The notes under the pieces were generated by a model. It was not told the origin of the DNA. It worked only from the letters and a program-made list of their open reading frames with translations, and did no database searches. DNA of 64,000 nt, from assembly GCF_006838285.1 (NCBI RefSeq), contig NZ_CP038228.1, forward strand, positions 2,046,001-2,110,000, given 5' to 3'. This document shows positions 28,801 through 37,326 of the stretch, piece after piece (the stretch's first letter is position 1; each line of letters begins with the position of its first letter). Made by a program: the position numbers and the translations under genes. The DNA comes from Xanthomonas translucens pv. cerealis. GTDB taxonomy: Bacteria > Pseudomonadota > Gammaproteobacteria > Xanthomonadales > Xanthomonadaceae.

Positions 28801-30393
28801 CGACGGGTCCTGTTGCAGGCTCTCGAGCAGGTAATCGAAGACAGCCCCTCTGCCGCTGGCGCTGGACAGCATCTGGGTAGCCAGCGCGGTGTAGGAGGCG
28901 CCGCTGTCCAGCGCATTGGGATCGAAGTTATGGCTCAGATAGTTCGACAATGACGTGCTTTTGAGCCACGCGATGTAGGGCGCATCCAGCTTCGCCAGCA
29001 CGCTGGTGCCGAACGCTTCCAGTTGCTGGGGATACTCCTGCTCCACCACGCGCCGCTGTGCGTTCTGGTCGAAATACTGCGTGTACTTCTTCCACTCCTC
29101 CTTGCCCAGCGCAGCGGCATTGGCCTGGCTGCGCTCACGAATCCTGGCATCTTCCTGCGCACGCGCCTGATCGCGCTGCTGCTGCTTTGCGATACGCTCA
29201 CGCATCGCCGCCTGCGACCCCTCGGTCATCGACGTCCACAGATACGAGCCGGCATCGGCCACACTCTGCGATTCGTCGATATTGGCCATGCCGTCGGCTG
29301 TGCGCGACATGGCCGTGTTCCAGCGCACGTCGTCTTCGACGGCGCCGTGTTGCACCGCTTCACGCAGGGCATCGATCAGCACTGCGGTTTCATGCTTCCA
29401 CTTGCGTTGCGGGTCTTCGCTGAACTCGGTACTGCGCTGCAGCGCCAGACCGTTGAGTTCGATCGCCACGCCGGCCGGGTCGTCCAGCGCCACCAAGGCC
29501 GCGCGAAACGGAGACGCCGCTTGCGTTGCCCACTTGACCATCTCCGCGGCGTCGCTGCCATCGGCATAGAACGGCTGCGTGGAGAATGCCCACGCGGCGG
29601 AGGTCACGCGGCCCTTGCCGGCAAGCGCCGCTCCTGCAGCAGCCGGAAGCAGCTGCTGCAGCAATTTCGAGCTTGCCTGGCGGGCGCGCTTGGCAATCGC
29701 GTCGTTACCATTCAGTTCGCCAGCGCTTTTGAAAGGCACTGGAAGCAATTTATTGACGTATGCCTTGGTTTCGCCATGCAACTTCTCGGGCGTTGTCGCG
29801 TACTCCGCCACGCGGCTGGCGAGCTCGGAGAAATCGGCCGCGTGCTTCAGCTCGCCGCCAGCACGCCACTGGGCGATATCGATACAACGCATATGCGCTT
29901 GCCGATAGGCCGCATCCGCATTCTTTTTCAGAACGTCCGGCGTCCACGTGACATCGGAGAAGCCGAGCCATATCTTGGTCGCACGCGCCGCATCCTTGAC
30001 CGTGATGCAGCGTGCGATGAAAGCATCCCCCGCCCGCGAGCAATTGAAGTTCACCTTGCCCCAACCGCCGGGAGGTACTTGCGCATCCGGATCGAACTCG
30101 AACAAGTAGCCGCCTTGCGTCACGACATAGGCGGACCACTCCTTTCGGAATTCGTCGTAGACGTAAAGATACCCCTCGCGCAATATCCGGAGCGTGTAGT
30201 CGGCGAGGTCTTTCGGCAAGGAAAACTGTTCTTTTCTCTGTTCTTTTTCGGCAACGACGAAAGGCGACGCGACACTTGGCGCCCCGCCCATTCCCTGTCG
30301 CGCCAAGGCATAGCGCAACGGGAGAACGGGCAGCCCTTTCTTGTTGCAGAACTGGCAACTGGCTTTTTGAATCTCTCCAACCGATACGTTCAT
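27529..30393 (-). CDS. VasX-like T6SS effector (full length, head of cassette array)
   Basis: 954 aa from an ATG at 30393. The N-terminus has a Cys pair (CQFC) and GLPVLPLRYAL, the VasX-type region. DYTLRILREGYLYVYDE and AALVALDDPAGVAIELNGL are shared with the other VasX-like proteins. A charged helical middle (around residues 380-450, rich in Gln/Arg/Glu) may form coiled coil. Residue 532 onward (KPESWVTRAL) is repeated in two orphan modules downstream. The last about 110 residues are hydrophobic (VYAAFLLLMVGMAGVGIIIGL) and end QQQIALESIAK. Predicted: loaded through DUF4123 on intact VgrG4 and acting as a membrane toxin. Of the VasX-like effectors here, it is the one directly behind an intact full-length vgrG. 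Confidence 0.87.
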   Translation of the reverse strand: MNVSVGEIQKASCQFCNKKGLPVLPLRYALARQGMGGAPSVASPFVVAEKEQRKEQFSLPKDLADYTLRILREGYLYVYDEFRKEWSAYVVTQGGYLFEFDPDAQVPPGGWGKVNFNCSRAGDAFIARCITVKDAARATKIWLGFSDVTWTPDVLKKNADAAYRQAHMRCIDIAQWRAGGELKHAADFSELASRVAEYATTPEKLHGETKAYVNKLLPVPFKSAGELNGNDAIAKRARQASSKLLQQLLPAAAGAALAGKGRVTSAAWAFSTQPFYADGSDAAEMVKWATQAASPFRAALVALDDPAGVAIELNGLALQRSTEFSEDPQRKWKHETAVLIDALREAVQHGAVEDDVRWNTAMSRTADGMANIDESQSVADAGSYLWTSMTEGSQAAMRERIAKQQQRDQARAQEDARIRERSQANAAALGKEEWKKYTQYFDQNAQRRVVEQEYPQQLEAFGTSVLAKLDAPYIAWLKSTSLSNYLSHNFDPNALDSGASYTALATQMLSSASGRGAVFDYLLESLQQDPSKPESWVTRALNLNYAPLIQATWNDAAKKGSETDPFLPEFVEKFHDKFKDVLVAGAKGELTKPYTDGIARLMYQLSGPIVHELGKALDSGATFAALGLPSKWQLGLLGAVARSENPTLRMIDLRGTRTLSEATKLLANLVASLGGGQEGALRGAVRPTLRPVMDTAERYPFRAVMLIDESKVAQLQGKRGAALKAGMADVLSAQQFDTLMQDTVGKIASVEVKVAVAQAILSSITLYLSYGKLMKAEDDKVWSERVNMAGGVIGLVGGLTETTGMVLEKTPWGQTRLSWQFRFQAVVIESRASWFTGAGKLMGVAGGVIGGVLAIKDGIETVKKHLVIGAMLIVLGSASVYAAFLLLMVGMAGVGIIIGLIIAVIMAVVYWLKPNALQDWLVDTQYGFRDEGGGTESAFRGLAQQQIALESIAK

Positions 30394-30412
30394 AGCTTGT
30401 GTCCTTTCTTCA

Positions 30413-31258
30413 TCACGCGCCAGCGAGCGGCCGCAGCGGAGTTGTCATTTCGGCACAGAGGCCGACATACGATGCTTCACCTTCGCAGGCCCGCTCCAGT
30501 TTCCGGCGCACCTCCTGTTGCTCGTGAATGCCTTCCCCGAATTGGAACGCCTGCTCCACGAACAGCGCACGATCGCGGCGATCCCGCAAACCGTAGGTCT
30601 GCAGTGCCTTGACGAGCAGGCGATCCACTTTTTGCGCGGTACTGTTGCTTTTTTCCAGATCAGGGATGAGACGACCGAGGCGTGCCAGGCATTGGTTGAG
30701 TTCCGACAACCTCAGAATCTGTCGCCATTGATCGGCAGAGAACGTCAGATGCAATGGCGCAGTCGTGGCGAGCGAGGTTTTCTCGCGGTGGGTCCAGATC
30801 GGACACTCCTGGGGCCACGCCAGCCGATCGATCGGGCCGAGCAAGGCCTCCCATTGTTCCCCGCTCAGTATCCAGTCAAGATGCTGAAGCACGCGAGCGT
30901 CGTGGACACGCACTACGTCATGCATCCGCCGGACCGTGTCGTATTGCTGCATCTGGCGGGCCAGATGCCCCGCCACACCGACGGCTGGCGCGGCGGATTT
31001 CAGGAGGATGCAAAAGTAGAAGACCTGTGCGAAGGAATGCAGTGAAACGTGGCGCTCGAACAAGTCCATACGGGCGTGCCGATCCAGCTGACCAAGATCG
31101 ATCAGCCGCGGGAAAAGCTGCGCTTGCGACTGATAGCGGCTAGGCACGATCGGAAGGTTCGGCAAGTCTTCCCACCCGGCATCGTCCAGTTGAATCGGAT
31201 TGACGACGGCAAAATCGTATTCAAGAAATGTATTTTCAGTGATGGGCCAGCGCTGCAC
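30413..31258 (-). CDS. DUF4123 adaptor/chaperone next to intact VgrG4
   Basis: About 281 aa. I choose the GTG at 31258, one base after the VgrG4 stop and preceded by GGGAG. An upstream GTG at 31318 would overlap vgrG by 59 bases, and alignment with the DUF4123 protein at 3333-4187 places the start here (FLEYDFAVVNPIQL against FESHQFALMNPLLI). Motifs: VVRVHDARVLQHLDWIL and WEALLGPIDRLAW. The C-terminal part is highly charged and helical. It is the adaptor of the only complete VgrG-DUF4123-effector-immunity module on the left arm and probably couples the 954-aa effector to the VgrG4 tail. Confidence 0.85.
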   Translation of the reverse strand: MQRWPITENTFLEYDFAVVNPIQLDDAGWEDLPNLPIVPSRYQSQAQLFPRLIDLGQLDRHARMDLFERHVSLHSFAQVFYFCILLKSAAPAVGVAGHLARQMQQYDTVRRMHDVVRVHDARVLQHLDWILSGEQWEALLGPIDRLAWPQECPIWTHREKTSLATTAPLHLTFSADQWRQILRLSELNQCLARLGRLIPDLEKSNSTAQKVDRLLVKALQTYGLRDRRDRALFVEQAFQFGEGIHEQQEVRRKLERACEGEASYVGLCAEMTTPLRPLAGA

Positions 31259-31259
31259 G

Positions 31260-34022
31260 TCACGCCGCTCCCATCGTTCCAGCACCAGCAGAATCCGCGG
31301 CCAGCGCGGTGTATTCACACAGCTTGTGGCTGGCGGATGGCATCACGGGGCTCATGGATGCCCCCTGCGGCCCCGTCCACACCCGATGTCCGCCCTTGAA
31401 CTCGATCGTCCCCGGCGCGCCCAGTTCGATGTCGTCGCCGTCCAGCTTGATGTAGGCGCCGGCGGCGGTGGCCAGCAGGTGCTTGGTCGGCGCGGCGAGC
31501 TGGACGTCGGCGGTGGTGCTGACGATCCTGACCTGGGTCTTGGCTGCGAGCTTGGCGTGGTTCCTGTGCGCGCGGGCGCTGAGCGTGCCTTGCGCGGCGT
31601 GCAGGGCGATGCCGCGTTCCTGGTTGGGGCTGCCGGCGACCGGGTCGCTGCCCTGGGTGTACAGCACCAGCCCCCCGGCCACCGCCAGCACCAGCTGCGC
31701 CTGACTGGCCCAGTTCAATGCGGTGCCGGCCAGCAGCGCGGTCTGCGTCCCCGACACCCACACCTGGTCGGCCGGGGTCAGGCTCATCACGCCCGCGCTG
31801 CCGCTGCCCAGCAGGGCCGGGCTGCTCCAGCCCGGGGCCTGGCCGTCGCCGCCCTGGAGCTGGCTGGCGGCGCTGCCGCTCTGGGTCGCCTTGAGGCTGG
31901 CCTGCAGGGTCTTGAGCCCGTCCTGCGCCGGCAGCGTGGCCGCCTCGTTCGGCAACTGCGCCTGCTGCTGCCGGGCCGCGTCGGCCAGCGCCTGCAGCAG
32001 CTGCTCGCCCTGTTCCAACTGCGACAGCGCCTCGTTGGCCGCCAACTGCGGCTGGCCCGACTCGCTGGTCAGCAGCAGGCCCTGGCCGGCGCGCACCGCG
32101 CCGTACGCCTGCGTGGACAGGTCCGCCCCGAACCCGCGCTCGCCTTCGCGCAGGTTGTCGCGGCCGCCCTTCAGGTGGCCCAGGGTCAAGGTGCTGGCGT
32201 GCTGGGTGGTCGACAGCTGCGCGCGGCCCTGGCCGGGGGTATCGTCCAGCCGCAGCTGCTGGTAGCCGCCGGTGCCGTCCTGGCTCTGCGCCAGCGCCTG
32301 GCTCTTGAACCCGGTGAACACCGCGCCGTGCGCGTTGCCCTGGAACCACGCCGGCGCATTGCCGGTGGCCCCGGCCCCGCCGCCGCCGACCTGGTTGTGC
32401 GCCGCGTCGGCCTGGCCGCGCCCGTTGTACACGCTGCCGATCACCACCGGCCGGTCGATGTCCCCTTCCAGGAACCCCACCAGCACTTCCTGGCCCTTGC
32501 GCGGCAGCACCACCCCGCCCCAGTTGTCCCCGGCCCACGGCGTCATCACCCGCACCCAGGTCCACGCCGATGCGCTGCCCGGCGCGTTGTCCTCGCCGGC
32601 TGGGTGCGCCAGCGCGCTGCTGGCGTCGGCCCCGCGCTGGAACGGGAACTGCACCTTGATCCGGTGGTCGCGGTCGGACTGCACCGGGCCGCCGTCGCTG
32701 ACCACGATCGCGCTCAGCGTGCCGGCCACCGTCGGCTTGGGATGCAGGCGCACGCCATGCCCATCCTCGGTCTGCGGCCGGTAGGTCGCCGTCGCCGGCA
32801 ACGCGGTGAAGTGGTTGCGATAGAACTCCACTTCAGCGTCGTCCTGCGCCGGCGCATCGCCGCCGCTCAGGCCTGCCAGCGCCGGTGGCAGCGGCGCGCC
32901 GGCCACCGCCACCGCGCCCAGCGACTGCTCCAGCGCGTCGAACACCTCCGCGCCCAGGTTGTTGCGCGCCTGGTGCCGCACCTGCAGGCACAGGAACGCC
33001 GCATCGGCCGCCACGCCCGCATGCTGGCTCAGCCCGAAACGCGTGCCCGGCGCCAGTTGCCGCCAGGTCCCCTGGCCCTCGATGGTCTGCGCCGCCACCT
33101 GCTGCGCATCGAGCTGCTGCTGCGCGCGGCGCTGGCCGCGCGTGCTGTCCTGCCAGGCGTACGGGCCGGCGGTGTCCACGTCAGCGGCGTCGATGTCGCC
33201 CAGCGGCGTGGCTTCGGCGCCGGCCGGGCGCAGGCTCAGGCTGCGGTAGTCCCAGCTGGCCCGCGACAGCGTGGCGGTGCGCCAGCGCCGCGCCGGCGAC
33301 CACTGCTGCACGCTGTCCTGCTGCTCGGTCGCGTCGTGGCGGTGGTAGCGCACCGTGCCCAGCGCGGCGAAGGCGGCGTTGTGGTCCGACAGCACCAGCG
33401 TGTGCGTGCCGCGCGTGTCGCTGTCGGCGGCGCCGGTGTGCTCAAACCAATAGGCGATGCCTTCCTCGGCCAGCAGCCGGCGCAGGAACGTGAAGTCCGT
33501 CTCTTCGTATTGCGTGGTCAGGCTGCGCTTGGCGTATGTGCTGCGGTCGGACAGCTCCCAGCGCCACGCCGGCGCCAGCGCGCCTTGCTCGGCGTAGTCG
33601 GCGAACACGCTCTCGGCGATCTCCACCACGCTCATGTCCTGGAACACGTAGCTGTCCACCCGCTGGGCCAGCAGCGCCAGCCACGGCTCCACCACCAGCC
33701 GGTAGCGCGCCAGGCCGCCGTTGCTGCCGAGCCGTTCGAACGCGGTGACATGGCCGTGGAACGGGCGCAGCGCGCTGCGCGACTCGGCGGTGAGCAGTTC
33801 CAGCAGCACCGGCTGGCCGAGCAGGTCGTCCAGGGGCAGGCCGGCGTTGGCCGACAGTGCGCCCACGTCGAAACGGAAGCCGCCGCCGTCGACCGACTCG
33901 TGGCCGTCCAGGGTCTCGGCGACCAGCACGTCGGGGCCGAACGGGGTGTGCAACCGCAGCAGCCGTTCTTGCTGCCGCGGGGCGGCGCTCAGCGCGGAAA
34001 GTACTGTAGCGACCGGGTCCAT
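31260..34022 (-). CDS. vgrG: VgrG4: full-length T6SS spike protein (left lineage)
   Basis: 920 aa from an ATG at 34022 with AAGGAG five bases upstream. It is the only left-arm copy with an intact N-terminus. Order: gp27-like head (LLRLHTPFGPDVLV onwards; ETDFTFLRRLLAEEGIAYWFEHTG near residue 175-200), an OB fold (WVRVMTPWAGDNWGGVVLP, GFLEGDIDRPVVIGSVYNG, about residues 480-540), a Gln-rich helical stretch (about 660-690), then the T6SS Vgr/DUF2345 beta region ending GTIEFKGGHRVWTGPQ. The last about 34 residues (to GAGTMGAA, with one Cys) are private to this copy. The protein trimerises at the tip of the Hcp tube and is secreted. Its adaptor gene follows at once. clpV and a 117-aa gene lie upstream. 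Confidence 0.93.
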   Translation of the reverse strand: MDPVATVLSALSAAPRQQERLLRLHTPFGPDVLVAETLDGHESVDGGGFRFDVGALSANAGLPLDDLLGQPVLLELLTAESRSALRPFHGHVTAFERLGSNGGLARYRLVVEPWLALLAQRVDSYVFQDMSVVEIAESVFADYAEQGALAPAWRWELSDRSTYAKRSLTTQYEETDFTFLRRLLAEEGIAYWFEHTGAADSDTRGTHTLVLSDHNAAFAALGTVRYHRHDATEQQDSVQQWSPARRWRTATLSRASWDYRSLSLRPAGAEATPLGDIDAADVDTAGPYAWQDSTRGQRRAQQQLDAQQVAAQTIEGQGTWRQLAPGTRFGLSQHAGVAADAAFLCLQVRHQARNNLGAEVFDALEQSLGAVAVAGAPLPPALAGLSGGDAPAQDDAEVEFYRNHFTALPATATYRPQTEDGHGVRLHPKPTVAGTLSAIVVSDGGPVQSDRDHRIKVQFPFQRGADASSALAHPAGEDNAPGSASAWTWVRVMTPWAGDNWGGVVLPRKGQEVLVGFLEGDIDRPVVIGSVYNGRGQADAAHNQVGGGGAGATGNAPAWFQGNAHGAVFTGFKSQALAQSQDGTGGYQQLRLDDTPGQGRAQLSTTQHASTLTLGHLKGGRDNLREGERGFGADLSTQAYGAVRAGQGLLLTSESGQPQLAANEALSQLEQGEQLLQALADAARQQQAQLPNEAATLPAQDGLKTLQASLKATQSGSAASQLQGGDGQAPGWSSPALLGSGSAGVMSLTPADQVWVSGTQTALLAGTALNWASQAQLVLAVAGGLVLYTQGSDPVAGSPNQERGIALHAAQGTLSARAHRNHAKLAAKTQVRIVSTTADVQLAAPTKHLLATAAGAYIKLDGDDIELGAPGTIEFKGGHRVWTGPQGASMSPVMPSASHKLCEYTALAADSAGAGTMGAA

Positions 34023-34046
34023 ATGTGCTCCTTGCGATTACAGATC

Positions 34047-34088
34047 GGCCGCCCGCGCCTGGCGGCCAAAGGCCGCGCGAGCGCGGCC
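34047..34088 (-). terminator. Twin GC-rich hairpins between the 117-aa gene and vgrG4
   Basis: Two adjacent inverted repeats lie in the 92-base gap. One is 34071-34088 (ggccgcg, loop cgag, cgcggcc) and the other 34047-34067 (ggccgcc, 7-base loop, ggcggcc). The run of T after either stem is short, so they may act as an attenuator or transcript-stabilising element that separates the structural operon from the vgrG module rather than as a strong terminator. Confidence 0.35.
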
Positions 34089-34114
34089 TGGAGGGTGGCG
34101 CGTGGTGAAGCGGC

Positions 34115-34468
34115 TCAGGCGGCGATGATGCGTTCGAGCTGCAGCGACGGGCTTTCGGTGCATTGCAGCTTGAACTCGCGGCCGGCGGCTGTGATTGCCA
34201 CTTCGCGCACGTTGCTGACCAGTTGGTTGGCCTTGCCCTGCGTCGGCACCTGCATATTGATGCGCCAGCAAGTGCGCTCCATCAACGAGGCCAGCGCGCG
34301 CGCATCGGCGCGCGCGTCGGCGGCGGCATTGCTCAGCAGTTCGACTACGTGCTCCGGACGCAGGCGGTTCCAGCTGCGAAGGCTGTCGGTCTGGCGGCTT
34401 GCCCGTCCCACGGCCAGGCTGTCGCAATGGGCAATGGCTTTGGCGCGGTTGTATCCGTAAAAATCCAT
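34115..34468 (-). CDS. Small conserved-looking protein of unknown function between clpV and vgrG4
   Basis: 117 aa from an ATG at 34468 with a strong AAGGAGG six bases upstream, so the gene is likely real. No signal peptide and no membrane segment. The N-terminal half is Ala/Arg-rich and helical (VVELLSNAAADARADARALAS). A middle piece (MERTCWRINMQVPTQGKANQ) and a C-terminal beta-like piece (VREVAITAAGREFKLQC) follow. It lies 31 bases after clpV and 92 bases before vgrG4 on the same strand. I do not recognise the family. It could be an accessory T6SS factor of the spike or an orphan cargo. Confidence 0.65.
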   Translation of the reverse strand: MDFYGYNRAKAIAHCDSLAVGRASRQTDSLRSWNRLRPEHVVELLSNAAADARADARALASLMERTCWRINMQVPTQGKANQLVSNVREVAITAAGREFKLQCTESPSLQLERIIAA

Positions 34469-34499
34469 GGTGTTCCTCCTTGGTGATGGACTGCGGGGG

Positions 34500-37241
34500 T
34501 CAGGATAACTTGTATTTGAACGCGCCGTTCTTGCCGGCGCCTACCTTGATGGCGTTGATTTTGCCGCCTTCGGCCATCGCCGCGAGTACGCTCTCGGCGA
34601 TTTCCGGCAACAGCGTCCCATTCAGAATGTGGTCGACGTTGCGCGCGCCCGAATCCACCTCCGTACAGCGCGCCAACACCGCCTCCACCAGGCTCTGGTC
34701 CCACTGGAAGGCGGCCTTGTGGTTGGCGGCCACGCGGTCGCGGATGCGGCCGAGCTTGAGCGCGATGATCTGCGCCAGCACGTCGTCGCTGATCGGGTAA
34801 TACGGCACCACCTTCAGCCGGCCGAGGAAGGCCGGCTTGAAGCTGCGCATCAGGATCGGGCGCAACGCCTCGGCCAATGCGTCGGCGGCCGGAATCTCCT
34901 CGGCCGGCTTGTTCAGGCAGGCCTGCATGATCTGCGAGGAACCGACATTGGACGTGAGGATGATCAAGGTGTTGCGGAAGTCGATCTCGCGGCCTTCGGC
35001 ATCGTCCATCACGCCCTTGTCGAACACTTGGAAGAACATCTCCAGCACGTCCGGGTGCGCTTTCTCCACCTCGTCCAGCAGCACCACGCTGTACGGGTTG
35101 CGCCGCACCGCCTCGGTCAGCACGCCGCCCTCGCCGTAGCCGACGTAGCCAGGCGGAGAGCCCTTCAGCCCGGACACGCTGTGCGCTTCCTGGTACTCGC
35201 TCATGTTGATGGTGATCAGCTTGCGCTCGCCGCCGTACAGGATGTCGGCCAGCGCCAGCGCGGTCTCGGTCTTGCCGACGCCGGACGGGCCGACGAACAG
35301 GAAGACGCCACGCGGCTTGTTCGGGTCTTCCAGCTTGGCGGTGGCGGTGCGCACGCGCTGGGCGATCGCGGCCAGCGCATGGTCCTGGCCGATGACGCGC
35401 TCGACCAGCAGGCTGTCGAGGTTGCGCACGGTGCGGATCTCGTCCTTGACCATGCGCCCCAGCGGCACCCCGGTCCAGGCCGAGACGATCTCGGCGACCA
35501 CGCCGCCGTCGACCTGCAGCGGCACCATCGGGGTTTCGCCCTGCAGCTCGCCCAGCTCGGCGAGCAGCGCGTCCAGCTGCGCGTGCTGCGGCGAAGCCGC
35601 CGCGGTGACCTGCTTCGCCGCGCCGCGTGCCGGCTTGGCGGCGGCGGCGCCGGCAGCCGCGGGTTCGGCGGCGGCCGGCGCCGCTTCCAGCTGCGCGCGC
35701 AGGGCGACGATGCGCTCGGCCAGTTCGCGCTCGCGCACCAGCCGCGTCTCGTTGTCGGCCAGCACCTTGCGTGCGCTTTCCTGCGCCTGCAGTAGCTCGG
35801 CCACGCGCGCATCGTGGTGCCGGGCGCCGCCGGACGTCTCGCGGTTCAACGCGGCCAGCTCCGCGGCCAGCCGGTCCAGGTGCTTGCGCGTGTCCTCGAT
35901 GATCGCCGGCGTGGCGCTCTGCCCGAGCGCGACCTTGGCGCAGGCGGTATCGAGCACGCTGACCGCCTTGTCCGGAAGCTGGCGGCCGCTGATGTAGCGG
36001 TGCGACAGGCGCACCGCCTCGGTGACCGCCTCGTCCATCACCCGGATGCCGAAGTGCTTCTCCATCAGCGGCACCATGCCGCGCAGCATCGCCGCGGCCA
36101 GCGTCTCGCTCGGCTCCTCGACCTTGACCACCTGGAAGCGCCGCGCCAGCGCCGCGTCCTTCTCGAAGTACTTCTTGTATTCGCTCCAGGTAGTGGCCGC
36201 GATGGTGCGCAGCTCGCCGCGCGCCAGCGCCGGCTTGAGCAGGTTCGCCGCGTCGTTCTGGCCGGCGGTGCCGCCGGCGCCGATCATCGTGTGCGCCTCG
36301 TCGATGAACAGGATGATCGGGTGCGGGCTTTTCTTGACCTCGTCGATGACGTTCTTCAGCCGGTTCTCGAACTCGCCCTTGACGCTGGCGCCGGCCTGCA
36401 GCAAGCCCATGTCCAGCACATGCAGTTCCACCCCCTGCAACACGTCCGGCACGTCCTTCTCGGCGATGCGCCGGGCCAGCCCCTCGACGACCGCGGTCTT
36501 GCCGACGCCGGCTTCGCCGGTGAGGATCGGATTGTTCTGGCGCCGCCGCATCAGGATATCGATCACCTGGCGGATCTCGCCGTCGCGGCCGATCACCGGG
36601 TCGATCTGCGCATCGCGGGCGCGCTGGGTGAGGTTGGTGGTGAACTGGTCCAGCGCCGGGGTCTTGGTCAGGCCGCCCTTGCCGTCCGGCGCGCCGGTGA
36701 GGCCATCGACCGGGTCGCCGCCGGCGTCGGCCTGGCCGGCATCGGCGAAACGCAGGCTTTGCCCGGCTTCCTGCGAGCCTTCGGTGAGGCGGGCGAAGTC
36801 GTGCTTGAGCGCATCGAGTTTGATCTTCACAAACTGCTTGGAACCGCGGTAGGCCAGCTGCGACAGGTCCGGCTCGGTCAGCAGCGCCAGCAGCAGATGA
36901 CCGCTGCGGATGCGCGTGGTTTCCGAATCCAGCGAGGCGATCAGCCAGGCGTGCTCGAACAGCGTGGGCAGGTGCTGGGAAAATACCGGCGTGCGCGTAT
37001 TGCCGGCCTTGAAGCGGCCGACCTCCTCGCTGAGATCGCGTTCCAGCGTCTCCGGCGAAATGCCGCAGCGGCGCGCGATCAGCACGAAATCGCTTTGCGG
37101 TTGCTCCAGCAGCGCCAGGAACAGATGCTCCAGGTCGACTTCGTAGTTGCCGCGCGCCATGCACAGATTGGCCGCGCGCTCGGCCGCCTGCCGGCAGGTG
37201 TCGTCGAGTTTGCTGATCAGGGTCTTGAGATTAATGCTCAT
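34500..37241 (-). CDS. clpV: ClpV (TssH), AAA+ unfoldase that disassembles the T6SS sheath
   Basis: 913 aa from an ATG at 37241. The N-terminal Clp repeat domain (about residues 10-160, VDLEHLFLALLEQ) recognises contracted TssC. AAA1 has Walker A GEAGVGKT near residue 240 and Walker B ILFIDEAHT. A Gln/Glu/Ala-rich middle domain with a low-complexity AAPAAAEPAAAGAAA insert follows. AAA2 has Walker A GPSGVGKT near residue 652 and Walker B VVLLDEVEKAHPD. Length fits ClpV. It recycles contracted TssB/TssC sheaths with ATP in the cytoplasm. tssG ends 85 bases upstream, and the gene belongs to the tssB-clpV operon. Confidence 0.96.
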   Translation of the reverse strand: MSINLKTLISKLDDTCRQAAERAANLCMARGNYEVDLEHLFLALLEQPQSDFVLIARRCGISPETLERDLSEEVGRFKAGNTRTPVFSQHLPTLFEHAWLIASLDSETTRIRSGHLLLALLTEPDLSQLAYRGSKQFVKIKLDALKHDFARLTEGSQEAGQSLRFADAGQADAGGDPVDGLTGAPDGKGGLTKTPALDQFTTNLTQRARDAQIDPVIGRDGEIRQVIDILMRRRQNNPILTGEAGVGKTAVVEGLARRIAEKDVPDVLQGVELHVLDMGLLQAGASVKGEFENRLKNVIDEVKKSPHPIILFIDEAHTMIGAGGTAGQNDAANLLKPALARGELRTIAATTWSEYKKYFEKDAALARRFQVVKVEEPSETLAAAMLRGMVPLMEKHFGIRVMDEAVTEAVRLSHRYISGRQLPDKAVSVLDTACAKVALGQSATPAIIEDTRKHLDRLAAELAALNRETSGGARHHDARVAELLQAQESARKVLADNETRLVRERELAERIVALRAQLEAAPAAAEPAAAGAAAAKPARGAAKQVTAAASPQHAQLDALLAELGELQGETPMVPLQVDGGVVAEIVSAWTGVPLGRMVKDEIRTVRNLDSLLVERVIGQDHALAAIAQRVRTATAKLEDPNKPRGVFLFVGPSGVGKTETALALADILYGGERKLITINMSEYQEAHSVSGLKGSPPGYVGYGEGGVLTEAVRRNPYSVVLLDEVEKAHPDVLEMFFQVFDKGVMDDAEGREIDFRNTLIILTSNVGSSQIMQACLNKPAEEIPAADALAEALRPILMRSFKPAFLGRLKVVPYYPISDDVLAQIIALKLGRIRDRVAANHKAAFQWDQSLVEAVLARCTEVDSGARNVDHILNGTLLPEIAESVLAAMAEGGKINAIKVGAGKNGAFKYKLS

Positions 37242-37326
37242 GCGAAAACAGGACGCTCCATGCTGGCGGTTTCATGATGTGGCGCCGACGTCACTGCCTG
37301 CCGTCGGCGTTGGGCTCGCGCCCGGG

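Noticed and set aside
31200..34460. A plus-strand open frame of more than 1000 codons opposite VgrG4, and similar ones opposite the other vgrG copies
   Set aside because: These are antisense shadows of GC-rich vgrG codons. They show low-complexity Arg/His/Gln/Ala sequence, no domains and no ribosome-binding site, and they run through gene borders.
34345..37164. A 939-codon alternative frame over clpV
   Set aside because: It is an Arg/Gly/Pro-rich shadow in another phase; the ClpV frame has both Walker motifs and full-length homology.
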